In this document: positions 26,014-34,884 of the stretch, in pieces
Numbering within the stretch: position 1 is the first letter of the stretch
How the letters are laid out: each line of letters starts with the position of its first letter
Origin: JBGPEQ01 sp035518775
GTDB taxonomy: Bacteria > Pseudomonadota > Alphaproteobacteria > Dongiales > Dongiaceae
Direction: 5' to 3'
Length of the DNA: 64,000 nt
NCBI GenBank assembly: GCA_035518775.1
Contig: DATIXH010000066.1
Span: 8,980-72,979, forward strand
Notes under the pieces: model-generated
Seen by the model: only the letters and a program-made list of their open reading frames with translations
The model's database searches: none
What the model was told of the DNA's origin: nothing
Translations under genes and position numbers: made by a program

Positions 26014-27153
26014 TCAGTCTTCCAGCAGGTCGCCCGTGCGGCTCGGCAGCGGCTTCGTGCCGACGACCTTGGCGAGGGAATCGCCGGGGCGCACCAGCTT
26101 GTCGATGCGGCGCGACAGCAGCAGGCCGTCGGCGACTGTGCGGACGGGAGTGCGGGCGGCGCGCGGGTCGGCCGCGGTGGGATCGACGATCTCGGCGATC
26201 ACGGTGCCGGCCGTCACGGTCGCGCCGAGCGGCTGCTTATAGGCCACGATGCCGGCGGCCGGCGTGCGCACGACATCGCAGGCGTCGAGACGCGTGGCCT
26301 CGCACTGCCGCTGCGGCAGCGGACCGGGATCGCCGGCCACCAGGCCGCGGCGCTGCAGGAAGCGGAACAGGGCGCGGCCATCCGGCTCGGCCCACTCGTC
26401 GCCGACCTCGGCCTGGCCGCGATACTCGACCGTCGCCGACAGGCAGGCGGCGGGAACGGGCTTGTCCGGGATCGCGCGCGCGAGGCGGGTCCAGGGCGTG
26501 CTGAAGGTCTCGTCGAAGGCGTGGCCGCCGGAATCCTCCGAGACCAGCGTGGCGCGGCTACCGATCTCGGCGGACAGATCGGCCGCCGACGGCCAGTGGG
26601 CGGGGACTAGGAACAGGTGCAGCAGGGATTCGCTGTCGCAGTGGCAATCGAGCACGATGTCGGCATCGACGGCCAGGCGCGCCAGCGCCAGCCGCAGGCT
26701 GGCGAACTCGCTGCCGGGCGTGCGGGCCGCGAGGTCCGCGACCATGGCGGCGCGGACGGTCGTGACGTTGCGGGCGGCATCGTCGGTCAGGCGGTCGCGC
26801 ACGCGGTCGGCGAGGCCGATGAACAGATCGGGCCAGTTGCGATTGAAGTTGCCGCCGCCGGCCAGCTCGTAGCGGCCGACGTGGCGCGCGTTGACGACCT
26901 GCGACATGCCGATCGGGTTGGCCATCGGTACGACCACGATCTCGCCCTTGATCGCGCCGGCGCGGTCGGCCTCGTCCAGCAGCCGCACGAGATGGTGCAG
27001 CACCAGCATGGCCGGGACCTCGTCGGCATGCAGCGAGGCGTGCAGATAGGCCTTGGGCCGCGCCCCGGGCGTCCCATAACGGTGGACGGTGAGCTGGCGC
27101 GCGGCATCCAGGCCGTAGGGCAGCAAAGGAATGCGATCGATCGTCTTTGTCAT
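26014..27153 (-). CDS. Succinylglutamate desuccinylase/aspartoacylase-family (M14-type) protein
   Basis: 379 residues from ATG 27153; the extra 13 residues of the longer frame lack an RBS. It has the zinc-hydrolase fold with likely ligands His42 and Glu45 (ASLHADEVPAM) and His171 (IVLDCHCDSESLLH). NFNRNWPDL contains the substrate-binding arginine region. The C-terminal part (RLDACDVVRTPAAGIVAYKQPLGATVTAGTVI, in pieces) is a beta-barrel cap typical of the family. These enzymes remove acyl groups from amino acids or ectoine-type compounds; the substrate is not clear. Divergent from the DMSP-lyase-like gene. Confidence 0.87.
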   Translation of the reverse strand: MTKTIDRIPLLPYGLDAARQLTVHRYGTPGARPKAYLHASLHADEVPAMLVLHHLVRLLDEADRAGAIKGEIVVVPMANPIGMSQVVNARHVGRYELAGGGNFNRNWPDLFIGLADRVRDRLTDDAARNVTTVRAAMVADLAARTPGSEFASLRLALARLAVDADIVLDCHCDSESLLHLFLVPAHWPSAADLSAEIGSRATLVSEDSGGHAFDETFSTPWTRLARAIPDKPVPAACLSATVEYRGQAEVGDEWAEPDGRALFRFLQRRGLVAGDPGPLPQRQCEATRLDACDVVRTPAAGIVAYKQPLGATVTAGTVIAEIVDPTAADPRAARTPVRTVADGLLLSRRIDKLVRPGDSLAKVVGTKPLPSRTGDLLED

Positions 27154-27221
27154 GATTGGCGGGTAGAAAGAGGCAGCGGGTGCGTGCGGCAACCGCGGCC
27201 GATGAACTATGATGGCAGCCG

Positions 27222-27884
27222 ATGAGAGAACCAGCGGAGCATCTTGCCGTCTTTCTCGCCGATCTGGCCCGCCTTGTCGAGGGGGCGGCGGCGCGCGACG
27301 GGAGCGCAGCGGCCGATTTCCGGCGCTTCGGCGAGCTTCTGCAGGAGCTCCGGGACGCGGCCATGCATGCGCCGGAGGCGGCCGCGCCCTTTGCTCTGCC
27401 GGTCTGCCGGTTCTGGGCGCCGGCCTTCGAGATGTCCGGGGCGCCGGAGCCGCTGGCCGGCATCCGCCGGGCGCTGCGGGCGCTGGGCCCGTGGCTGGCG
27501 TGGGTGCAGAATCCGAACTACCGCCGCTCGCCGCCGTCAGCCGATTTCCTGGATCGCTATGGCTATGCCGTGATCGCGGGCCCGGCGGATGGCGCCCCAG
27601 CCCTCGTCGGCCACGCCGCCCTCGCGCTCGGCGTGTTGCTGCTCGGGCCGCATACCCACTATCCGCAGCACCACCACCCGGCGGTCGAGCTCTATGTGCC
27701 GCTCAATGCCGGCGACTGGTGGCGCGGCGACGGTCCCTGGCGTCGCGAGCCGGCGGGCGCCGTCATCCACCATGGCTCGGAGGTGGCGCACGCCACTCGC
27801 GCAGGCGACGCGCCGCTGCTCGCGATCTATCTCTGGTCGGGCGACCTCGGCACGCATGCGCGGCTGACCGGCACCGGGTCGTAG
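27222..27884 (+). CDS. DMSP lyase-family cupin protein (DddL/DddQ-like)
   Basis: 220 residues. The N-terminal helical part (1-110) precedes a cupin with metal-binding motif HTHYPQHHHPAVELYVPL: His146, His150-152, Glu156 and Tyr158 are available ligands, and a second motif VIHHGSEVAHA supplies His183/184 and His190. This arrangement matches DddL/DddQ/DddW-type dimethylsulfoniopropionate lyases, which yield dimethylsulfide and acrylate. The family also includes cupins with no shown DMSP activity, so the reaction remains a hypothesis. It ends 6 bp before phaC, so the two are probably co-transcribed. Confidence 0.75.
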   Translation: MREPAEHLAVFLADLARLVEGAAARDGSAAADFRRFGELLQELRDAAMHAPEAAAPFALPVCRFWAPAFEMSGAPEPLAGIRRALRALGPWLAWVQNPNYRRSPPSADFLDRYGYAVIAGPADGAPALVGHAALALGVLLLGPHTHYPQHHHPAVELYVPLNAGDWWRGDGPWRREPAGAVIHHGSEVAHATRAGDAPLLAIYLWSGDLGTHARLTGTGS

Positions 27885-27890
27885 ACGGCG

Positions 27891-29702
27891 ATGGCGGATC
27901 AATCCTCGTCCGGAGCGGCGCAGGGGCAGGCGAAACCCGATCCGCTCCTGCAGGCGGCACGGATCCGCAACCTGCTGGAACGGGCGCAGCAGCTGCTCGC
28001 CGAAGGGGCCATGCGCCCGGACGGTGAGGACCACTTCCAGATTCCCGATCCCGCCGTCATCGCCGGCGCCTTCGCCGAGTTCGCGGGGCGCGCCGCGGCC
28101 AATCCCGGCCGCCTGGCGGCGGCGCAGTTCGAGCTGTGGCGCGAGCATGTGTCGCTGTGGAGCGCGTTCGCGCGCAAGCTCGACGGCGAGGTCGTGGAGC
28201 CGCTGGCGGCGCCGGCGCGCGACGACCGCCGCTTCGCCGACGCCGCCTGGAGCGAGCATCCGGCCTATGACTATCTGAAGCAGGCCTATCTGCTGAACGC
28301 GCGTTGGATGCAATCGGCCGTGCGCGAGGTGGAGGACCTGGACGAGGAGACGCGGCGCAAGGTCGAGTTCTATACGCGCCAGCTCATCGACGCCTGCGCG
28401 CCCACCAACTTCGTCGTCACGAACCCGAAGGTGCTGCGCGAGACGCTCGACAGCGGCGGCGAGAACCTGGTGCGCGGCCTCGAGCACCTGATCCAGGACC
28501 TGCAGCGCGGGCGCGGCCGGCTCTCGATCGCCATGACCGACGAGCGCGCCTTCAAGCTGGGCGAGAACGTGGCGACGACGCCCGGCAAGGTCGTGTTCCA
28601 GAACGACCTCATGCAGCTGATCCAGTACGCGCCGTCGACGCCGGAGGTGCAGCGGCGGCCGCTGCTGATCATCCCGCCCTGGATCAACAAGTTCTATATC
28701 CTCGACCTGAAGCCGCAGAACTCCTTCATCACGTGGGCGGTTGACCAGGGCCACACGCTGTTCGTGATCTCCTGGGTCAATCCGGACGAGCGCTTGGCGC
28801 AGAAGCGCTTCGACGACTACATGCTGGAGGGGCCGCTGGCGGCGCTCGACGCCATCGAGCGGGCGACCGGCGAGCGCGAGGCCAACGTCATCGGCTACTG
28901 CATCGGCGGCACGCTGCTGGCCTGCACTTTGGCGTGGATGGCGAAACGCGGCGACAGGCGCGTGGCCAGCGCCACCTTCTTTACCGCCCTCACCGATTTC
29001 GCCGAGGCCGGCGAACTGAAGGTGTTCATCGACGACGCGCAGATCCGCCTGCTCGAGGAGCATGTGGCCAGGAAGGGCTATCTCGAAGGCCGGCACATGG
29101 CGACGGTGTTCAACCTTCTACGCGCCAACGACCTCATCTGGTCGTTCGTGGTGAACAACTACCTGCTGGGGCGCGAGCCGCTGCCCTTCGATCTCCTGTA
29201 CTGGAACGCCGATTCCACGCGCATGCCCGCGGCCATGCACAGCTTCTATCTGCGCAACATGTACCTTGAGAACCGGCTGGTGCGGCCCGGTGGTATCACG
29301 CTGGCGGGCGAGACGCTCGACCTGCGCGACGTCGACCTGCCGATCTACCAGCTCTCGACCGAGAGCGACCACATCGCGCCCTGGAAGGCGACCTACGCGC
29401 TCAGCCAGTTGGCGCGCGGCCCCTATCGCTTCGTGCTCTCCGGCTCTGGCCACATCGCCGGCGTGATCAACCCGCCCGCGGCCAACAAATACCACTACCT
29501 GACGAACGCGCAGAACTCGCCCGCGGCCGACGACTGGCTGGCCGGCGCCCAGCGCCACGCCGGCTCCTGGTGGACCGACTGGGCAGCCTGGGTCGCGCAG
29601 TATGGCGGCGGGATGGTGCCGGCGCGTGATCCTGGCGCAGGCGCGCTGCCGGCGATCGAGGATGCGCCGGGCAGCTACGTGCGCATGCGGGCCGGTGACT
29701 GA
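27891..29702 (+). CDS. phaC: Class I poly(3-hydroxyalkanoate) synthase PhaC
   Basis: 603 residues, the usual class I length. PhaC polymerises hydroxyacyl-CoA into polyhydroxyalkanoate at the granule surface. The N-terminal PhaC_N domain covers FAEFAGRAAANPGRLAAAQFEL and the conserved PTNFVVTNPKVLRETLDSGGENLVRGL stretch. The lipase-like box is GYCIGG with nucleophile Cys337; Asp493 (STESDHIAPW) and His521 (GSGHIAGV) complete the triad. The start at 27891 lies 6 bp after the cupin gene; its RBS is weak, which fits coupling. It works with the phasin at 7 kb. Confidence 0.96.
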   Translation: MADQSSSGAAQGQAKPDPLLQAARIRNLLERAQQLLAEGAMRPDGEDHFQIPDPAVIAGAFAEFAGRAAANPGRLAAAQFELWREHVSLWSAFARKLDGEVVEPLAAPARDDRRFADAAWSEHPAYDYLKQAYLLNARWMQSAVREVEDLDEETRRKVEFYTRQLIDACAPTNFVVTNPKVLRETLDSGGENLVRGLEHLIQDLQRGRGRLSIAMTDERAFKLGENVATTPGKVVFQNDLMQLIQYAPSTPEVQRRPLLIIPPWINKFYILDLKPQNSFITWAVDQGHTLFVISWVNPDERLAQKRFDDYMLEGPLAALDAIERATGEREANVIGYCIGGTLLACTLAWMAKRGDRRVASATFFTALTDFAEAGELKVFIDDAQIRLLEEHVARKGYLEGRHMATVFNLLRANDLIWSFVVNNYLLGREPLPFDLLYWNADSTRMPAAMHSFYLRNMYLENRLVRPGGITLAGETLDLRDVDLPIYQLSTESDHIAPWKATYALSQLARGPYRFVLSGSGHIAGVINPPAANKYHYLTNAQNSPAADDWLAGAQRHAGSWWTDWAAWVAQYGGGMVPARDPGAGALPAIEDAPGSYVRMRAGD

Positions 29703-29723
29703 GAGACTGGCCGAGCCGCGGCT

Positions 29724-30377
29724 CTATCGCGGCAACCCTTCCAGTCCCGCGAGTTCCGCGGCGCTGGCGCCGGGGATCCGCATTTCGAAGATCTCATCGA
29801 CGACCGTGTAGTCGTAATAGCCCAGCCTTGCGATCGGCCGGAGGCGCTTCACGTCGATCTTGCCGTCGGCACCGATCGCATCGTCCCGGATATGGATGCG
29901 CTCGACGCGGGCGAAGACGACGTCGACCGTGCCTCCGGGCTGTTGCCCCGAAGGCGGTGCGTGCTCAGATAGCGGCACTGAAATGGATCGGCGATTCCGC
30001 GACTCGCGGACAAGGCGCATCGACGCAGGGCGCCTTCGTCACGCCGGCCAAGTCGAACTCGTCCACGTCCGACGGTACGGCGCTGGCGCTGGCGTGACGG
30101 CTTCACGCAGTTCGTAGACCGCCATGTTCCAGGCGAACCAGCCGGTCAACTCGGCATTCAGAACCGTGTCCTTGCGGCGCCCATCCGGATACTGGTTGGC
30201 GGCAAACATCACCATGGGAGGATCGAAGGTCAGGTTCTGCCACTGGCTATACGGGGCCAGATTGGCAACGCCCGTAGGGCTGACGCTGGACAGCCAGCCG
30301 ATCGGCCGCGGCACGGTGCAGCTCTTGAACGGATTGAATTTGAGACCGTGGTGGTCAGTCGCCGGATTATGGTGCAC
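29724..30377 (-). pseudogene. Flavin reductase-family protein, multiply frameshifted
   Basis: The reverse strand encodes a recognisable FMN-binding split-barrel flavin reductase, but in broken frames. From a probable GTG at 30377 the frame reads GLKFNPFKSCTVPRPIGWLSS, NLAPYSQWQNLTFDPPMVMFA and NMAVYELREAV. It must then shift to read PSDVDEFDLAGVTKAPCVDAP and RVAESPIHF, shift again near CRYLSTHRL, and a third time to read GGTVDVVFARVERIHIRDDAIG and RLRPIARLGYYDYTVVDEIFEM. At least three indels lie within about 150 bp. Either the gene is decayed or the assembly has local errors. Intact members reduce flavins or serve as partners of monooxygenases. Confidence 0.85.
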
Positions 30378-30443
30378 GCGCCCTCGCTCGGATGAATCCC
30401 AGCCGAGCTTAAGGGCGCTGCACCTGGTCCCCAACCGGAAACG

Positions 30444-31187
30444 TCAGACCCGCAGCCCGCCGCTGGCGTCGATCACTTGGCCGGTGACCCAGCCGGCGTC
30501 GGGTGAGGCGAGGAAGGCGACGGTGGCGGCGATGTCGGCCGGCTGGCCGACGCGGCCGAGCGGCGTCTTGGCGACCGCCTCATCGAGGAACTTCGGATCC
30601 CGGATCAGCATGTCGGTATCGGTGGTGCCGGGCGCCACGGCGTTGACGGTAATGCCGCGCGGGCCGAGCTCGGCGGCGAAGCTGCGCGTGAGGGCGTCGA
30701 CTGCAGCCTTGCTGGCGACGTAGGCGCCGAGGCCGGGGATGGCTGCGCGGGCGCCGATCGACGAGGTGTTGATGACGCGACCGCCCTGGTCGGGCAGATG
30801 GGGCGCCGCCGCCCGCGTCATCGCCGCGAGGCCGAAGACGTTGACGGCGAAGACCTTCTCGAAATGCTCCGGTGTCGCCTCGTCGAGGGTTGCGATATCC
30901 AGCACGCCAGCGTTGTTGACGAGGATGTCGATGCGGCCGAAGGCGTCGCGCGCGGCGGCCGCGATCCTGGCGGGGCCGTCCTTCGCGCCGACGTCGCCGG
31001 GCGCCAGCGCGGCCTCGCCGCCTTCTTCCTTGATGCTCCGCACGACCGCCTCGGCGGCCTGCTTCGAAGAGGAATAGTTGACGGCGACCTTGGCGCCGTC
31101 CCGCGCCAGCCGGCGCGCGATAGCGGCCCCGATGCCGCGGGAGCCGCCGGTGACGAGTGCAACCTTGCCTTCCAATGGCTTGGACAT
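30444..31187 (-). CDS. SDR-family oxidoreductase (FabG-like)
   Basis: 247 residues from ATG 31187 (an upstream ATG at 31199 adds only four residues). Classical short-chain dehydrogenase: cofactor motif TGGSRGIG, NNAG, Ser in NTSSIGARA, and catalytic YVASK. PGTTDTDML is in the usual position. NADP use is likely from the Arg after the glycine motif and the NYSSSKQAA loop. It follows the arsR gene on the same strand with a candidate operator between, so it is probably controlled by it. Substrate unknown. Confidence 0.9.
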   Translation of the reverse strand: MSKPLEGKVALVTGGSRGIGAAIARRLARDGAKVAVNYSSSKQAAEAVVRSIKEEGGEAALAPGDVGAKDGPARIAAAARDAFGRIDILVNNAGVLDIATLDEATPEHFEKVFAVNVFGLAAMTRAAAPHLPDQGGRVINTSSIGARAAIPGLGAYVASKAAVDALTRSFAAELGPRGITVNAVAPGTTDTDMLIRDPKFLDEAVAKTPLGRVGQPADIAATVAFLASPDAGWVTGQVIDASGGLRV

Positions 31188-31210
31188 GAGCGACCTCATA
31201 TGTTTGATGA

Positions 31211-31226
31211 TTAGATAATCGTCTAA
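31211..31226 (-). promoter_or_regulatory. Inverted repeat between arsR and SDR gene, candidate ArsR operator
   Basis: TTAGA, six bases, TCTAA (31211-31226) in a short AT-rich gap, with a further CTAA just after. AT-rich dyads of this kind are typical ArsR-family operators, and the flanking genes are an arsR-type regulator and its probable target. Confidence 0.45.
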
Positions 31227-31248
31227 CTAATGAACCGATCGCCCCGTT

Positions 31249-31551
31249 TCAAGCCCGGCGGCGCTTCGCCGGTGCGCCCAGGCGGCGGCCGAGTTCGTCG
31301 CGATAGGCGGCGAAGGTCTCCACGCGCAGCGTGAGGTAGCCGCACTTGCCCTCGCGCCGCATCTCCACGAGGTCGGCGCCGCCCAGTTCCTTCAGGTGGT
31401 GCGACATGGTGGCGGGCGTGACGTCGAATTCCTCGATCAGCCGCTGGCAGGCGACGTCGGGCTCGGCCGCGATCCGTTCCAGGATCGAGAACCGCGTGGG
31501 GTCTGCGAGCGCCTTGGCGATGCGCATGAAGCGGCGGCTGTCCATTGCCAT
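31249..31551 (-). CDS. ArsR-family winged-helix regulator
   Basis: 100 residues from ATG 31551; the frame continues upstream antisense to uvrD without meaning. The wHTH is clear: RIAKALADPTRFSILERIA, then recognition region VTPATMSHHLKEL and wing GADLVEMRREGKCGYLTL. Only one internal cysteine (Cys70) plus Cys35 is present, with no CxC motif, so a metal sensor is not supported. It likely represses itself and/or the downstream SDR gene. Divergent from uvrD. Confidence 0.88.
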   Translation of the reverse strand: MAMDSRRFMRIAKALADPTRFSILERIAAEPDVACQRLIEEFDVTPATMSHHLKELGGADLVEMRREGKCGYLTLRVETFAAYRDELGRRLGAPAKRRRA

Positions 31552-31668
31552 CAATATATCGGTGCGGCGAGGCGCCGGGCAAAGGGGGCGGCGGAGCATT
31601 GGGCGGAGTGCGCTGCCGGCCCGAATTTCCCGGCTGAGACATCGCCGACTCGGTGCTATACAGCCGCA

Positions 31669-33924
31669 ATGACGGAACTGGCTCACTCCTCGCACCAGCG
31701 GCCCGCGCCACCGCCGCGAGCCTATGTCGAGTCGCTGAACGAGTCGCAGCGGGCCGCGGTCGAGGCTATCGACGGGCCGGTGCTCGTGCTGGCCGGCGCC
31801 GGCACGGGCAAGACTCGTGTGCTCACGACGCGGCTGGCGCATATCCTGACGTCCAACCGCGCCTATCCCTCGCAGATCCTCGCCGTCACCTTCACCAACA
31901 AGGCCGCCAACGAGATGAAGATGCGGGTGAGCGCGCTCATCGGCCGGCCCGTGGAAGGATGGTGGCTCGGCACCTTCCATTCGCTGGCGGCGCGGCTGCT
32001 GCGCCGGCATGCGGAACTCGTCGGCCTGAAGGCCAACTTCACGATCCTCGATACCGACGATCAGATCCGCCTGCTGAAGCAGCTGATCCAGGCCGCCGAC
32101 ATCGACGAGAAGAAATGGCCGGCGCGGGCCCTGCTCGGCGTGATCGAGCGCTGGAAGGATCGCGGCCTCACGCCCGACAAGGTGACGAGCGCCGAACAGG
32201 GCGACTTCGCCCACGGCCGCGCGCTCGAGCTCTACCGCCAATATCAGGAGCGGCTGAAGACGCTGAACGCCTGCGACTTTGGCGATCTGCTGCTGCACAA
32301 CCTTTCGCTCTTCACCGCCCATCCCGACGTGCTGCAGAAGTACCAGCAGCAGTTCCGGTACATCCTGGTCGACGAGTACCAGGACACCAACGTGGCGCAG
32401 TATCTGTGGCTGCGGCTGCTGGCGCAGCAGCATCGCAACCTCTGCTGCGTGGGCGACGACGACCAGTCGATCTACGGCTGGCGCGGCGCCGAGGTCGGCA
32501 ACATCCTGCGCTTCGAGAGCGACTTCCCGGGCGCCCGCATCATCCGGCTGGAGCGCAACTACCGCTCGACCCACCACATCCTTGGCGCCGCCTCCGGCCT
32601 CATCGCCCACAACAAGGGCCGCCTCGGCAAGACGCTGTGGACCGAGTCGAGCGAGGGCGAGAAGGTCAGGGTGCAGGGCCTGTGGGACGGCGAGGAGGAG
32701 GCGCGCTTCGTCGGCGACGAGGTCGAGGCGCTGCAGCGCAAGGGCGTGAAGCTCGGCGACATCGCCATCCTCGTGCGCGCCGGCTTCCAGACCCGCGAGT
32801 TCGAGGAGCGCTTCATCACGCTCGGCGTGCCCTATCGTGTCATCGGCGGGCCGCGCTTCTACGAGCGGCTGGAGATCCGCGACGCCCTCGCCTATCTGCG
32901 CGTCATCCACCAGTCCGACGACGATCTCGCCTTCGAGCGCATCATCAACACGCCGCGCCGCGGCATCGGCGATTCGACGATCCGCGCCATCCACAACCTC
33001 GCCCGCCGGCAGGGTGTGGCCATGAGCGAAGCGGCGGCGCGTCTGACCGAGACCGACGAGCTGAAGCCGGCGGCGCGCAAGGCGATCGGCACGCTGCTGC
33101 GTGACTTCGAACGCTGGCGCAATCTGAGCGCGGGCATGCCGCAGGGCGAGTTGGCGGAGATCGTGCTCGACGAGTCCGGCTACACCGCCATGTGGCAGGC
33201 GGACAAATCCGCGGAGGCGCCAGGCCGGCTCGAGAACCTGAAGGAGCTGATCACGGCCATGGACGAGTTCGAGAACCTCGCCGGCTTTCTCGAGCATGTC
33301 AGCCTAGTGATGGAGAACGCCGAGGGCAACCCCGGCGAGATGGTCAGCGTCATGACCCTGCACAGCGCGAAGGGGCTGGAGTTCGACGTCGTGTTCCTGC
33401 CGGGCTGGGAGGAGGGGCTGTTCCCCAACCAGCGCGCGCTCGACGAATCCGGCGCCGTGGGACTCGAGGAGGAGCGGCGGCTGGCCTATGTGGGCCTGAC
33501 CCGTGCCAAGCGGCGGGCCATCGTCAGCTACGTCGCCAATCGGCGCATCCACAACATGTGGCAGAGCGCCATGCCCTCGCGCTTCGTCGCGGAGCTGCCG
33601 CGCGAGCATGTCGAGCGGTCCTCCGATGTGGTCGGCTTCGAAGCCGGCAGGTCCTCGCCCTCGCGGTTTGCCGAGACGACGCCCGAGTTCGGCGCGCTGG
33701 GGCGGCGCACGCGGCCGTGGAGTGCGCGCGTCGTCGACGTGCCGATCCGGCCGACGGGGCGCAGCGGCGTGGTCTACCGGCGGGGCGAGCGGATCTTTCA
33801 CCAGAAGTTCGGCTATGGCGAGATCATCGCGGTCGACGGCGACAAGCTCGACATCGATTTCGACAAGGCCGGCAGCAAGAAGGTGATGGCGAGCTTCGTC
33901 GTGCCCGCGGAGCAGGCGGGCTGA
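31669..33924 (+). CDS. uvrD: UvrD/PcrA-type superfamily 1 DNA helicase
   Basis: 751 residues from ATG 31669. ATP-dependent 3'-5' helicase for nucleotide excision and mismatch repair. Motif I GAGTGKT (43-49), Ia TFTNKAANEM, II VDEYQDTN, III DDDQSIYGWRGAE, IV RLERNYRST, V TLHSAKGLEFDVVFLPG (in pieces), VI RRLAYVGLTRAKR. The C-terminal RIFHQKFGYGEIIAVDGDKLDI is the Tudor-like RNA polymerase-binding segment seen in PcrA/UvrD. No LexA-type box was found upstream. Confidence 0.97.
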   Translation: MTELAHSSHQRPAPPPRAYVESLNESQRAAVEAIDGPVLVLAGAGTGKTRVLTTRLAHILTSNRAYPSQILAVTFTNKAANEMKMRVSALIGRPVEGWWLGTFHSLAARLLRRHAELVGLKANFTILDTDDQIRLLKQLIQAADIDEKKWPARALLGVIERWKDRGLTPDKVTSAEQGDFAHGRALELYRQYQERLKTLNACDFGDLLLHNLSLFTAHPDVLQKYQQQFRYILVDEYQDTNVAQYLWLRLLAQQHRNLCCVGDDDQSIYGWRGAEVGNILRFESDFPGARIIRLERNYRSTHHILGAASGLIAHNKGRLGKTLWTESSEGEKVRVQGLWDGEEEARFVGDEVEALQRKGVKLGDIAILVRAGFQTREFEERFITLGVPYRVIGGPRFYERLEIRDALAYLRVIHQSDDDLAFERIINTPRRGIGDSTIRAIHNLARRQGVAMSEAAARLTETDELKPAARKAIGTLLRDFERWRNLSAGMPQGELAEIVLDESGYTAMWQADKSAEAPGRLENLKELITAMDEFENLAGFLEHVSLVMENAEGNPGEMVSVMTLHSAKGLEFDVVFLPGWEEGLFPNQRALDESGAVGLEEERRLAYVGLTRAKRRAIVSYVANRRIHNMWQSAMPSRFVAELPREHVERSSDVVGFEAGRSSPSRFAETTPEFGALGRRTRPWSARVVDVPIRPTGRSGVVYRRGERIFHQKFGYGEIIAVDGDKLDIDFDKAGSKKVMASFVVPAEQAG

Positions 33925-33934
33925 CCGGTCATCC

Positions 33935-34867
33935 GTGAAGACGATCCCGAAGTCGGCGCGCGGCCTGTGGGCGATCCGCGTCCTGTTGCCGGCGGAGCGT
34001 CCGCCGGAGTTGGCCGCCGCCGTCGAAGCCGTGCTCGAGCCGCTGGGCGTGGCGCTGTCGAGCTTCGAGGGCGAGGGCGGCAAGGGCTGGAGCGTCGAGG
34101 TGCTGTGCGAGCAGCGGCCGCGTGCGGCCGTGGTACGCCCGGCCCTGAAGGCGGCCGGGGCGCCGCCGGCCGTCATCGCCTATGTGCCGCCGAAGAACTG
34201 GGTGGCGGAGACGCAGCGGCTGCTGGCGCCGCTGCGCATCGGCCGCTTCTTCATCCACGGCGCCCATTTCGAGGGGCGGCCGCCGCGCGGCGCGATCCCG
34301 CTGCAGATCGATGCCAGCATCGCCTTCGGCACCGGCCGGCACGAGACCACGCGCGGCTGCCTGCTGGCGCTCGACCGTTTGGCGCGGAGCGGGCGGCGCA
34401 TCCGCCGGCCGCTCGATCTCGGCTGCGGCAGCGGCATCCTGGCGCTGGCCATCGCGCATCTGTGGGCGGTGCCGGTGCTGGCGATCGACACCGATCTCAA
34501 CTCGGTGACGGTGGCGCGCGAGAATCTGCGCATCAACCGGGCAGCGGATCGCGTGCGGGTGGTCCGGGGTCACGGCTTCGGGGCGCCGGCGGTGCGACGG
34601 GCGGGCCCGTTCGATCTCATCGTCGCCAACATCCTGGCCGGGCCGCTGTGCCGGCTGGCGCGCGGCTTCGGCCGGCATCTGGCGCCGGGCGGTGTCGCGA
34701 TCCTGTCGGGACTGATGAACGATCAGGAGCCGCAGGTGATCGCGGCCCAGGAGCGCCACGGGCTCAGGCTGCGGCGCCGCTGGCGGTCCGACGACTGGTC
34801 GGTGCTGGAATTCGGGAAGGCTGCGCAGCAAAAACGGCGGCCCCCACGAAGGGGACGCCGTCCTTGA
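33935..34867 (+). CDS. prmA: Ribosomal protein L11 methyltransferase
   Basis: 310 residues from GTG 33935, 10 bp after the uvrD stop. It trimethylates ribosomal protein L11 using SAM. The N-terminal substrate-recognition domain is followed by the linker with PPKNWVAETQRLLAPLRIGRFFIHG, quoted as NWVAETQRLLAP and IGRFFIHG, then FGTGRHETTRGCL, SAM motif LDLGCGSGILALA and the catalytic-region NILAGPL. The last 15 or so codons encode a basic tail (KRRPPRRGRRP) that coincides with the terminator of the opposing gene. Confidence 0.94.
   Translation: MKTIPKSARGLWAIRVLLPAERPPELAAAVEAVLEPLGVALSSFEGEGGKGWSVEVLCEQRPRAAVVRPALKAAGAPPAVIAYVPPKNWVAETQRLLAPLRIGRFFIHGAHFEGRPPRGAIPLQIDASIAFGTGRHETTRGCLLALDRLARSGRRIRRPLDLGCGSGILALAIAHLWAVPVLAIDTDLNSVTVARENLRINRAADRVRVVRGHGFGAPAVRRAGPFDLIVANILAGPLCRLARGFGRHLAPGGVAILSGLMNDQEPQVIAAQERHGLRLRRRWRSDDWSVLEFGKAAQQKRRPPRRGRRP
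34830..34861 (-). terminator. Intrinsic terminator of the triple-DUF1127 gene, inside prmA 3' end
   Basis: Read on the reverse strand: ACGGCG and CCCC pair with GGGG and CGCCGT around a small loop (TTCGT), followed by TTTTT (34834-34830). It lies 24 nt past the stop of the DUF1127 gene and within the last codons of prmA. Confidence 0.8.
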
Positions 34868-34884
34868 CCATGGACGCCTGTTGG

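Noticed and set aside
31600..31668. LexA-type box in front of uvrD
   Set aside because: No GTTC-N7-GTTC match is present in the short upstream region.
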